A stretch of 64,000 nucleotides of DNA. Origin: Setophaga petechia. Its lineage: Eukaryota > Chordata > Aves > Passeriformes > Parulidae. Both the position numbers and the translations under genes were made by a program. A model generated the notes under the pieces. It saw only the letters and a list, made by a program, of their open reading frames with translations. It had not been told where the DNA came from and did not search any database. Below are positions 1 through 10,445 of the stretch, one piece after another. Each line of letters starts with the position of its first letter. Position 1 is the first letter of the stretch. The stretch is taken from positions 58,246,930 through 58,310,929 of the forward strand of contig JANCRA010000001.1 of assembly GCA_024362935.1 (NCBI GenBank), given 5' to 3'.

Positions 1-2009
1 AAGAGATGCTCAGAAATTATTTTGGGAGATATTTGCAAAATACCTATGTGACTTAGGCAGCCAGTGAGAGGTGTGTTTTCAGTTCACAAAAAGCTTTTGC
101 ACATGTCACTATGGATATATATGGCTAATTAACAATGTATTGGACAGCCACAGGAACACATCATTCACAAACCATTCTGAAAAAAAGGCCAGGAAGCTCG
201 CATTCAAATTATGCTGTACTTCAACAGGAAACAGAAAGCTGCTCCTTAAAGACTCCTGCAGATGCTGCTGGGCTTGTTTCCGGTTTCCAGGACCCCAGAG
301 ACATTGCACAAAGTCAGCAGTCCAAGCAGCCCCATGCCAATCTCCATGTCCGCCCTCCCCATCAAGCTCACATGAATTCCAAGCCTCCTGCCCTAAGGCT
401 GTGGGAGTGCAGCCCAGCACTGGCCTGTCCTGCACTGCAACAGGGACACTCTGGAGCACAAGACTTTGGTTTAGTGATGGATGCCCACCTTCTGGCAACA
501 AGTTCTCCACTACAGCTCTCCTTTCTTCTCCTCAAATCCCACAGGGAACTTGTGCCAACTTTTTCACTTGGTTTCAGATAAACAGGTGGATATTTCCACA
601 CATTCCTTTGCAGTGACAAAACAATGGAAATGCCACACAAGCACAGCAACAGCCCCTAAGCCTGCATTCAAGAACATGGCTTTCACGTTCACTTTTTCCA
701 AGGGTTTATCTTAAGCCTCTGAATGAAGGAAAGAAAAGCTGCATGATAAGGCAGGTTATTTTGATTGCATCTGAGTTGTTCTCTTACTCCTCAAAAGACA
801 CTCAGATCCCCTGGCCAGCAGGACTTGTAGCTGCAGAGAAACACCTTGTCACACGCAGCCCAGTACTCTGGGCTGCCACTGGCAGTGCAGTGCCAGTGAC
901 CAAAGCAGAGCAGCAGGGCTCGGTAAGTCCTAACCAAACCAGTCCCTCCCCTCCCAACATTCCCAGCAGCAGCCGGCTGCACTCACCCTGCCTCAGCAAC
1001 CCCAACACTTAGTAAAAATGTGGACCCAAGGCCATGGATAAAGAGCAGAGATTCCCAGAAGGGTACATGGAAACTCGTCAGGAGCCTGCCAGCTCCCGCA
1101 CTTACTGGCGGGCACAGAAGCGGCTGCACTTCCACTGTGAACTGAGGCTACATCAAAGAGAATCCCCCAGCAAAAGGTCAGTGACTAATCCACCGAGCTG
1201 TGGCAGTGTATCACTCACTCTGCCTTGGAATGACACATGGAGACAAAAGGGGGAAAAGAGACAGAAAATCTATCCTGGTAGAAATAACACCTCTGGCTAC
1301 TGGCTATGAAAAGTGCATTTCTGAAAGCCTCAAATCATTCACAAACTATTGAGATAAGTAGGGGAGGCAGCGAAAGCTGAGCCACTGTGAGGGTGAAACA
1401 GACAGGTGAGAGAAAAGCACCACATATCTATATTCGGTCACTGGCAGTTTCACAGCGATGTCCAACTCCCCTTTAATGGGAAATGCTGAGCAGGATGGAA
1501 AACGTGGACAAAGAGCGAGGGCACAAATGTTAACACATCATCAACCCTGCAGATGCTCTCGGGAGTCCCAGCCTGTCCAGCCCCTGTCTCTGCTGAGCAG
1601 AACCTGAGTAAACACCCTGCTTTGCCTAACTGCAGGAAATCCACCTGGCATTTTCTGCTCAGGAAGTGGTACTGGAAATCCAAGACGAGCTCCATGCTCC
1701 CACTGCAGAGCACAGAGCCCAGCTCACGACCTTGGGGCAGCCTGACCAACCTGTGGGCATATGTGGCTCCTCTAGCCTTCATCAGGAGTTCATTCCATTC
1801 TAATCTACTCTAGAAGCAAGCCCTGCATGCTTTGAACATGTTTCAGACCAAACACAAATATCCAAGCCAGAGCAATTTGCCTCTCTTTGCAGTAACCAGG
1901 CTCCCTGGCAGAGTTGCTGTGGCACCCAGGCTTCACCTGCCCTATGAGTTCAAAAGCTGCAGTAACAACTGATGCTTATTCCACAGCAGCATATTCCACA
2001 CGCAGGGCA
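1..2009. other. Unique non-coding sequence, no gene supported
   Basis: The longest open frame is 181 codons at 71-616 on the plus strand. It overlaps open frames in another plus frame and on the minus strand, is rich in Cys, Ser and Pro as expected from translated GC-rich non-coding DNA, and shows no domain. No repeat or hairpin was seen. Confidence 0.6.
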
Positions 2010-2215
2010 AGCAAATGAGGGAATATTTAACCAGTGCTCCTCCTCTGCCTCACAATTGGATGTGTCAGTTATTAAATTGTGTGTGTTTTCCAGCTCTGCA
2101 GCTCCTTTCTGAAAGGCCATCACACATTTCCACTGCAAATTGCTTCATAAATGGGAAGTTAAAGGATAACATTACATTTCCCATTGCAATTAGGCAGGGC
2201 TCCTGACAGACAGGG
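2010..2215. promoter_or_regulatory. Candidate conserved regulatory block 1
   Basis: An AT-rich island with two TTAAA-type sites, several CAATTG/TTGCAAT elements and a perfect 8 bp inverted repeat (AATGGGAA at 2150-2157, TTCCCATT at 2178-2185) around a 20 bp spacer. Composition changes sharply against the GC-richer flanks. This is typical of vertebrate conserved non-coding elements, but conservation itself is not visible from one sequence. It could equally be unconstrained AT-rich DNA. Confidence 0.3.
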
Positions 2216-3235
2216 ATAATGTGTTTCACCTACAGGTTGTTACTTACTAGAGAGGAAGTTGGCAAGGTCTGTGCTTTCACAAGCCATTGGATACCAAAAA
2301 ACCCAAATGCTGGAGGCCCTGGTGTGTCTCTGTTTCTCCTACAGACCCAGGGACGGACTCCTCTGAAGGGACTGGCCCCATCGCAAATCTGCACGGCAGC
2401 AAATCCTCATCCAAGCCCCCACCAAAGCCTCACATCCTTGCTCACAACTCACCAGGAGGAGGGAAAGTATCCGAGTCCTGCACACGCTGACAGGTAAGTT
2501 TCTAGGCGAGCTAACCCTGATTAGATCTGACTAAGGTCCAACTTCATTTCTCAACCAGGCTGTGATCTTTATTTACCTAGATGCTCTGCTGCTGCTGTCA
2601 GGTGGAATAACTCTGCACTGGGCTTCTCTAAGTCACCAGCAGAGGAATAATTGAAGGGGAGGTTTGCTGGGACCTGATGGAGCAGTCACGATGCACAGCT
2701 CCATCCCCTGGCCTTTACCTCCATGCATCCTAAAACAGCCTTTAGCCAGTGTCTATGCACAGACAGAAGGGTGAAGGAGGTTTCAGATGTAACAGCACCC
2801 CACCAGCAGACTCCTTTTGGGGGTCAACAGGAACTACTGACAAAAACGTGGCTCATCCCTGTGTACCATGTGCTCATGCAGCTCCTGCTCCTGTCACAAG
2901 CAAGGAAGATGTCAGGCTCATCCAGCACAGGAGGCTGCCACCAAAGGCAAGGGAACAGCCATCCTCTCTTCTTTTGGGATGGCAAATCTCCCCAGCCACG
3001 GGGCGCTCCAGCAGTGTTTGCAGCTGGCACAGCTCCAGCATTCACGACATTAAGGACATTACTTGGCCCCATCAGGCACTGCTACAGCAATAACAAAACA
3101 GTGAGTCAGAGGAGCGCAGGCAACATGTGCTCCACATTACCTGTCTGGTTCTGCCCAAGATAGGATTACAAATTACGTAAATCCTCTGCAGGATAAAAAG
3201 CAACCAGAATTATTTTTGTGGAGAAGAGAGGCAGA
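2216..3235. other. Unique non-coding sequence
   Basis: GC-richer unique DNA. Overlapping open frames of 146 and 114 codons at 2723-3163 and 2749-3093 lie in two plus frames over the same bases, with an 82-codon frame opposite, so none is distinguished as coding. No tandem repeat or strong inverted repeat was seen. Confidence 0.55.
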
Positions 3236-3560
3236 GAAGGAACTGAAATATTAATACCTAAAACTTAGGGACCATTATTTTCCTTCCAGCCGTTTTTATA
3301 GATCAGATCCCTTCTCAGCCCTACCAGCCTGCATTTAGTTTGTGAAATAAAAGGAAATCTCACAAGTTATGGTGCTGATTTAGTTATTATTAATTAATGC
3401 TACTGTTCAGAATAAGCAAAGTAGTATTAGTAGTAAGAAGAGTTCAAGTGCTGCCTGAGCACAGGTGAAATCAAAGCAACAAAGAAGAGATTAGGTGCTT
3501 GCAAATAATCTGTACAGGTTGCAGGGATGAATTAAATGATCCTCAGTATGAAGGAAGGAG
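3236..3560. promoter_or_regulatory. Candidate conserved regulatory block 2
   Basis: AT-rich stretch with stacked homeodomain cores (TTATTATTAATTAATGC around 3385), repeated GTAGTA/TTAGTAG steps at 3420-3440 and a GCAAATAAT motif near 3500. It has no open frame of note. Motif density suggests an enhancer-like element; the call is inference from composition. Confidence 0.35.
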
Positions 3561-3865
3561 AATTGAGGTTGGGCTTTCTTTTGCATTTTTAAGGCCCCCA
3601 TTAGTAAACAAAGTTACTATGCCCTATAGAAAGACCATCTGGCTGCCTGTGGGTGTGTGATAAATCTGCCCTGTGCAGAAAGGTGCATAGTCCTGTGGAA
3701 AAGGGGCCTTTCCTGTTGAGCCAGGCATGGGGAGCAGGAGCAGTGCCAGGTGGGCACATGTGTGTGGGACACATAATCAGCTAGGTGCTCTAGTGTGTGA
3801 CTCCTCATAAAATCCAGTGCTGGAACAGCTTACACTGCTCCCACCTCCACCCATCTCTTCTGCAT

Positions 3866-3945
3866 CTCATTGGCATTTAAGAACATTAATTGACTCATTA
3901 TTTAAATTCTTGTTCAAGGGAGGAAGCTGATTAAGGCAGGCAGAT
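3866..3945. promoter_or_regulatory. Candidate small element with AP-1/MAF-like site
   Basis: Short AT-rich island holding ATTAAT directly followed by TGACTCAT (3891-3898, an AP-1/MAF-like core) and a GATTAAGG OTX-like site. It is isolated in otherwise ordinary sequence. Function is inferred only from motifs. Confidence 0.25.
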
Positions 3946-5516
3946 GCAGGATCTCCAGACGGCGTTGTTGTCCCGGCAGTTTACCCGAGTTATTACAATG
4001 CTTAGGAGGTAATAGACAGGAGAACAGGGAATGAGGCCTGGGAAGGGGGGTCCTTGCAGGATGGGCTTTAACCCACAGTGACACAGCCCCGGCCCTGCCC
4101 AGGCTCCAGCAGAACAGCCCAGACATCTCAAACCCAACCCAGCAGCAAGGGTTGGTTGAAGACACCCCATCTGCCTGCACAGCAGCTTTGCACAGCCAGG
4201 GAGAGGAGGAGGAGGAGCCCTTCCCTGCCCAGCTTTGGTGTAGTGGTCTTGACTGTACTGAGAGCCTCACTGCTGGTCCCTTCACTTTCAGATGCACAAA
4301 CACCAACCTGAAGCAGGAAAATATCCCTCATGGAAGTCTACTAGGAGTGACAAAGCAGACAATAAAAAAATGGCTCCTTTGGTGCTGCTCTGATCTGTCA
4401 CATAAATACAAAATTAAGGATTTGTTAAAAGGTAGATTACAAAATATATACTAAGGTTCTTCTAAAAATGCAGATGATTCACCCACTGGAACTAAACAGT
4501 TCCTCTGAAGCTATTCAGAAACTGACATGAACACTTGGAAGTGTCCCCATTACCATCACAGAAGTCCTGTAGCTTCTCCCACAGTGACTTCTACAATGCC
4601 TGTAAATGTACCTGTGTGGAGAGCAGATACTTCTGAAGTCTGCTTACTTAGCAAACTGCTCCTCCACAACTTACAAGGAGAATGGGCCAATTCTATCAAA
4701 AGGTGGCATTAAAAAAAAGACAAGCTAACAATTGCTCTCAAATCCAGACTGCACGTGGAGCCATTTCAGAACCTGATGGGTGCACTGAATTTCCATGGAA
4801 ACTCAGCCACCCAAAATGTACACACACTTGTGAAGCCAGAAGTAGTCAGAATCTGCCAAGGTAGATTTTGCCCAGCAGAAGGGAGTTAAGCACTGAAAAA
4901 AATTACTGCTTTTTCCCTCCCCAGCATGGCCCAGATGCAACACTGACCCAAAGGTTAATCTCTATCCACACCAGCAGCTCAGTTTCTCTCCCTGAGACTG
5001 ATCCTGGCTCTCAGTGTTCCCCAGCACTGTGAGGGATGCCAACTGGACGTGTGCTGGTACCAGTGTGGAAAACAGTGCCAGCAACACTCCTCCAGAGAAT
5101 CACAGCCCAGGAAACTCTTCTCAAAGAATCCCTTTTCCACTGTACTTAGAAGAATGTTTGGATGCCCGAGGAGAGCTTTGAGAGAGAGAGCAAATTTTCA
5201 GAGGAAACAAATGCGAAAATTGCGATTGAAGAGTTAGATCAGATTACACTGCTGCCTTAGCAGAGTAACTCTCTTGACAACATATATACAGGACAGTTTA
5301 AAAAGTGTTACATGTGCCCTGGAAAAGGGGACAGGCAGACAGCCTGGCGTGCAAAGAAATGAGAAACCTACCTGAATCTGCACAATATTTCGGAGGTGCT
5401 TAGTTTGAAGTACCTGTCACTGTTTGCAGCTTGAGACTGACACCACACTCCACCTTGTTCCACTGCTGACATCTTCACATCCTCTTTCCACATCTCCCCT
5501 GCTTCAGTGGCCAACT
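3946..5516. other. Unique non-coding sequence
   Basis: Open frames of 130 codons (3914-4306 minus) and 100 codons (4152-4454 plus) overlap each other on opposite strands and carry no recognisable domain. A purine-rich GAGGAGG run occurs near 4205 and a short A-run near 4712. Nothing else stands out. Confidence 0.55.
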
Positions 5517-5832
5517 CACAGCCTGCCCCAAAATGGTGGCAACTGACCCACAGCCTGCCAAGAGCCCCAAAATGGTGGTGACTGACCCACAGACTGCTGA
5601 GGGCCAGAAAATGGTGGTGACTGACCCACAGCTTAACCCAAAATGGCTGTGACTGACCCACAGCCTGCTGAGTGCCACAAAATGGCAGTGACTGACTCAC
5701 AGCCTGCTGAGAGGCACAAAATGGCAGTGACTGATCCACAGCCTGCCCCAAAATGGCGGTGACTGACCCATGTCCTTACGGCAAAATGGTAGTGACTGAG
5801 CCACAGCCTGCTGAGAGCCCCAAAATAGATGG
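5517..5832. repeat. Minisatellite with 32/39/39 bp higher-order units and YY1-like core
   Basis: Nine imperfect tandem units start at 5517, 5549, 5588, 5627, 5659, 5698, 5737, 5769 and 5802. Successive lengths are 32, 39, 39, 32, 39, 39, 32 and 33 bp, and the last unit is truncated near 5832. The short form lacks seven bases in the CTGCTGAGAGCC segment. Units therefore group into a 110 bp short-long-long period. Each carries CACAGCCTG, then AAAATGG with two variable bases, then TGACTGA. Several of the 7-39 bp open frames on the minus strand simply translate the repeat as 13-residue copies; the 32 bp units break the frame, so coding is unlikely. The AAAATGGCGG form in the seventh unit matches the YY1 consensus core; other units have AAAATGGTGG or AAAATGGCAG. 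Confidence 0.9.
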
Positions 5833-8340
5833 ATCTCTGTGTGTGTATAAGAGGCAGACAAAAGCCAAAGATTTGATTCTCCCGGACACAGAGGGAAAAT
5901 AAAATCAAGTTTCTGTTTACAGGGTTTCAGTAAATTTCATCAGGTATCCAAACACTTCTTCCCGTAAAAGCTGATACCTGCGTATTGAATAAACACTGCA
6001 ACCAGCAACTCCTATGACTATGAGACACAGCACTTGGTGTGTCCACTTGGCCTCAGACTTTTGGAAAAGCTGTTTGCAGGACTCCTCCAGCCCCGCCCAG
6101 CTTTGCCAGGTCTGCCGTGCTGACACTGACGCAGGGGCTGTGGGAATGGGAACAGCTCTGGGAGAGCAGGAGCAGCAGGAGTTAAGCACAAGTAGTGCTT
6201 TAGGGAGAATAAAAGCCGCTGCAAGAGGAAAGCTGGCTGCTTGACAAACACGTTCCAGCAAATATCATTATCTTTAAGGTCTGTTGCTTTACCAGTCAGT
6301 GGTAGCTGATAACGATGAGAGTAAGTGGCTGAGGACAGAATATTCCCTGTAAAAGCCCTGATTTACTTGCTCTCTCACAATGACCAGCTGAATGCCCAAC
6401 CCATGTGTTGGTGCCATGGGAACGGGAAGGCAGACACTGCCTGCCCAACTGCCCCTCTGTGGGGGCAGAGGGGACCTAGGCCAGCTCCCCACCCATGGTT
6501 TTAGCCCCCATTTGAAGCTCAGTGCAGAGTAGCAGCAGCTGCCAGCTCCCTGTTCTGCCCGGGGCTGGTGCTGATGAGCTGGGCAAAGGCTTCCCAGGCT
6601 CTGGTGCCAGGCAAACTGGTCCCTCCTGGCAGAGCCAGACCGGAGCCCTGGAGGCAGGAACAGAGAGCATGGCGTAGTGGCACTTGCCAGCTCACAGGCA
6701 GAACTAAGGAAAAAACAACCGCTTGCTTCAATCCACAACAAAAAATAGATTGTGCCATTCAAAATGTGACAGAAATAAGAAAATGCAGAAGCAAATTGTC
6801 TTATAATTTCCTATTTTTTGCCCAGTCATACCCTGGTCAATTCTCCTAAAAAGGAGACTTCACAGAAAGAAAAAAAAAGAAAACCCATCAACCCAAACCT
6901 TCTCCAACCCATTGTCAGAATTATTTAGACCCAGAGGAAAAGTCTGTTGTTAAGAACATAAAGCAAGGTAAATCCAGGTAAATGAAAGTCTGCACAGTCT
7001 TGAGGGAATCTCTTCCTTTTAATTTGCCAAGACTGTGTCGGGGAAGCTCAAGGAGCAGCCAAGATCCCCAGGCCTGCTTAGACCAGTGAAGTACACGTGC
7101 CTTAGGTATTGCTGCCCTTTCTGCAGAGTGTACCCTGAACTACACTGGTTCTGTTTGTGGGGAACAACCAGATGACAGCAATATCTGGACCCCCTGCTTC
7201 TGCTGGGGAAAAACATTTCCTTCAAGTGCTCCTTTACTGATAAAGGCAGACATTGACCTTTAATTACTGCTTTGGACTGCCAGTGTCCAGAGCCTAGGAC
7301 TCATTCTTTCTTCTCCTCAGAGCTGGTGATATTAGTGTAGGTTTTCCTTCTGTTTTCAATTCTTTGTCCATGACAGATTTCACAGCAGGAAACAGTTCTG
7401 TGGCATATGGCCACTAAATTACTGAAACTTCAGAAACTTCTGTCCACGAGTTAATTTTAAAACTGAAGAAACATAATTTTTTTTAAAAAACACTTCACTA
7501 GACCACATAAAACCCTTCCCTCTTTCCCCTGCCTTGGATACACTCTCTCCTGGGTTGCAGAACCAGCCCTGCCATGGCTGTCCCTGTACAAGAGTGTGAA
7601 GATACATAGTTGGCATAAAGTTCTGTAGATGCATCAAGACTAGGGAGGAACTGTGAAAAAAGGGGAAAACATCAAAAAAGCAAACTCAGAGAATTACCAA
7701 TCCAAACCCACAGAGTGACTAGAAAATCAGACAAACTAAAGCCACACATGCTTTGGGCATCTCCAGGTCTGCCTTTGCCCTGTGCCAGGATAGATTCTTC
7801 TCATGTCAGCCCGAACACGTTCCTTCTGGAGTGCATGAGACAGCTCTGTGGAACCATGTGGTACAAGTAAATTGCATCATCAGGCTCTAGCCAAAATACT
7901 GTGAAAGATAAGCTGTCTTGGGTTTGGGTTTTTTAACTTGAAAAAGGAGGAACTGGGCAAACGTAATGATTTCAATGAAGGAGTTTGGGTGGGATTTCTT
8001 GTGAGGATACACCACCAGCAAGGCAAAGCTTGCAGGTGCAGGGCTGGTGAAAGCAGGCAAACGCAGCAGCCCTGCCCAGGCTGACTACATGGGGATTAAA
8101 CTGAGCAGAGCCAAGAGCCCTTCCTTCCCAGCCCAGCTCAGCAAACCACAACAGCAACACAAGAACTGTGAGCCCAAATGAAACCATCCCAAAGCCACAC
8201 CAGAACCTCTCTGCAACCCAAGGAGCCCTTCTGCAAACCAGGAGGCTAATGCTGCTCCCAACATCCTGATTGGATCTGGCATGGCCAAGGTTTCTCAGTG
8301 AGAAAATGTACAGCTCCCTAATGCTGTTGACAGAAAGCCA
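5833..8340. other. Unique non-coding sequence
   Basis: No supported gene. The minus-strand frame 5917-6261 is discussed as a finding because its end encodes a hydrophobic helix followed by basic residues. A frame of 157 codons at 6289-6762 minus overlaps others on both strands. A-rich tracts occur near 6870 and 7478-7490. No tandem or inverted repeats of note. Confidence 0.5.
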
Positions 8341-8510
8341 CACTCAGACCTTTTCAGAGGCTCTTAGGAGTTATTATCACAGATTAACTATGGCGGGAGC
8401 AAAAAGGTTTAAAGTCTTGTTTAGAGTTAGCCCGTGGCTCCAAATTAGCAACTTCTCTCTGAAATGATCAATTGAGTCGCAGGCGTTAATGAGTCAGGCT
8501 TAGCCAGGAG
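8341..8510. promoter_or_regulatory. Candidate conserved regulatory block 3
   Basis: A stretch with TTATTATCACAGATTAAC (OTX-like GATTA and TTATC cores), CAAATTAGC, ATGATCAATTGAG and a TGAGTCAG AP-1/MAF-like site at 8490-8497. It contains scattered CpGs (GGCGGGAG, CCCGTGG, GTCGCAGGCG), unusual for the AT-rich setting and often seen where constraint preserves CpG. Enhancer function is inferred. Confidence 0.35.
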
Positions 8511-8559
8511 GGGTGAGGAAGGAAGGAGAAAGATCTAGAGCCACGGCTTTGCAAAAAGG

Positions 8560-8880
8560 CAGTATGAAAATCTCAGTAATTTCTGAAGTCAAACTGTGTT
8601 TTAATCAATGCCTCCCAAATCAGATGAAGAAGCTACACTGTGACTTTCCCAGCTGTAAAAAATGGAAGTCTGGTTTCACATTTGCATGATTTTGAAGGTC
8701 AAATGCCTGCTATCCAAGTCTTACTGATCCATATGGACTAGAAATGCCACAATATGCAATCATCATGAAGGCAGATTGTCTCCTGTAAATCTGTCCTTTT
8801 TGTAACACATTCCGAATGTACCGTATTGGATGGATTATAAATCCATTCAGGAACCGCAGACACTGCTGTACGGAGTGGCA
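8560..8880. promoter_or_regulatory. Candidate conserved regulatory block 4 with POU octamer
   Basis: Contains a perfect POU octamer ATTTGCAT at 8680-8687, followed by a nuclear-receptor-like AAGGTCA at 8694-8700, plus TTTTAATCAATG, GCAATCATCATGA and TTGGATGGATTATAAATCC. The CATTTG/CAAATG pair flanking the octamer forms a short inverted repeat. CpGs are retained near 8812-8872. No recognisable open frame. The 13-mer starting at the octamer recurs in the block at 16.5 kb. Confidence 0.4.
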
Positions 8881-9914
8881 CCGGTTTGTGGGAGGGATAT
8901 GCGGGATGTGGTGTGTGCGTGGCTCTGGGAGCGGCAGGGACAGATGGCCCAGGCCTGCCCTCCCCAGAGTCAGCAGGAGCGCTGCCATCCCCTGCACATG
9001 ATGGAAGCTGCATTTGGGCAGAAAGGGGTCTTTATTAGCACAGGGCTGAGTCAGTCTGCATCTAGAAATGAAAAACAGGCAGGCAGGGCTGTGGGAGCCA
9101 TCCCCTGAAGGGAGCAGGCAGCTATTTGTCTCCCAGCTCCTCACTGAGCGGTCTGGATGGTGCGTGGGGCTAGGGAGCAGATGGCTACAATACTCTGCTC
9201 CTCCATTCCTCAGACATGGAAAAGCACAGGAATGCTGCTTTACATGAAACCAATAACCATTACTCCCAAGTTAGGGGCTTCAGAACAACATGTATTTTCC
9301 TCGAAGGGAAGGGTTGGGTGGTCCCTGCTCTTTCCTGCAGCCTCTGAGCACATGGCGCTTCCCTCTCTCCATTTTAACAGATCCCTTTACACGTTGCCAT
9401 TTTTTCTTCCAGCACATGCAATTGAAAAGAGACATATGGAGACCAGCATGCAAACCCTGCAAACATTTCAGCTTTGCTTCAAAGCTAATGCTAATCCATT
9501 TTTTTTAACTTCTTTTCTTCCCCTCACTTCTGCTACCTCTGGAGCGAGTTCTCAAGAGTCCAGGGAGTAGTTTAAGCCAACACAGCAATTCTCAGCAAGT
9601 GGCAGTGTGCCTACCCACCAAACATTCTTCCTCTTGCCTTATTTTTTAAACATGTGCAGACACAGGGTCACCCACAGCATTCTTCCCACAAAAACCTCGG
9701 AGCTGCTGGTATGGAGAGCTGTGAGCTGCACATCTGGGAAACCACATCCTGACAGCAATCCACCCAGAGTTGTATCACACACCAGTTCCCCTCTTTTTTC
9801 CTGGTGTCAAGGAAAAGCTCCTGCTGCAAAATCCTGCTGCAAGGCTGTGCTGAGCATTACCTGGGAATGAGGAAGGCACGAGCTGAACAGACCTTTACAA
9901 CAGAACGTGCATCT
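8881..9914. other. Unique non-coding sequence
   Basis: GC-rich at 8880-9000 (including several CpG), then ordinary sequence. Frames of 144 codons (8710-9144 minus), 92 codons (8830-9108 plus) and 137 codons (9157-9570 plus) have no family resemblance. A short T-run lies near 9500. Confidence 0.5.
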
Positions 9915-10110
9915 GCCAAGACAGAAATACCCGGCGAGCTTCTGGTGCTGGCAGCATGTCAGGCGTGCAAGCTGTCTGCGCAGCGGCTCCCGACGGGCCT
10001 CCTGGGCTCTGAGTGCAGGTCCACGCTGGCCACAGAGCCCACGGACCACACGCTCCCTATCCCACCACCTGAGCATGCACCGGATCAGCAGGGCTCCGGG
10101 CAAGAGGAAC
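9915..10110. other. CpG-dense patch
   Basis: About a dozen CpG dinucleotides fall in under 200 bp (for example CCGGCGAG, TGCGCAGCGG, CCGACGGG), against long neighbouring stretches with almost none. It is too short and weak for a classical CpG island. It overlaps open frames of 160 codons (minus), 145 and 134 codons (plus), none recognisable. It might mark an alternative or non-coding promoter or an exon fragment, but no TATA, initiator or splice pattern decides this. Confidence 0.35.
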
Positions 10111-10264
10111 CCTTCCAGGACTTTCTGTGCAAACGCTCTGCAGCAGGCATGGAGCTGCTTTTCCCCCTCATTCTCTCTCTTTTTGTTCAGTTGCCTGGCA
10201 TCCGCTAACCCACAAGCTGCTGTTTCCCTTCCCAAAGAAGCTCTGATGGGTGGAGGGCCAGGAA

Positions 10265-10445
10265 AAATTAGCCCAACTGATGAATGCAATCTCGACAGAA
10301 AATATGTTTTTTATCAGAGACCACATGTTGCCAACAGCAATTAAAGTAAAACTGGGAGATTTCATCGGATATAAGCCTGCATAAAAACCCCCTGGACCCG
10401 CTGATCAGGTGTCTGTCGGCTCAAGAGGATTACTCGGGTGCTCCA
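10265..10445. promoter_or_regulatory. Candidate conserved regulatory block 5
   Basis: Dense mix of TTTTTTATCAG, CAGCAATTAAAG, GATTTCATCGGATAT, CATAAAAAC, CTGATCAGGTGTC and GAGGATTAC. Four CpG sites persist in an AT-rich context. The mixture of posterior-HOX-like (CATAAA), OTX-like (GGATTA) and T-box/E-box-like (AGGTGTC) cores is enhancer-like; function is inferred. Confidence 0.35.

Noticed and set aside
5368..5908. Frames with 13-residue repeated peptides over the minisatellite
   Set aside because: The 39 bp unit gives an apparent 13-residue repeat, but interspersed 32 and 33 bp units break the frame, so it is not a repeat protein.
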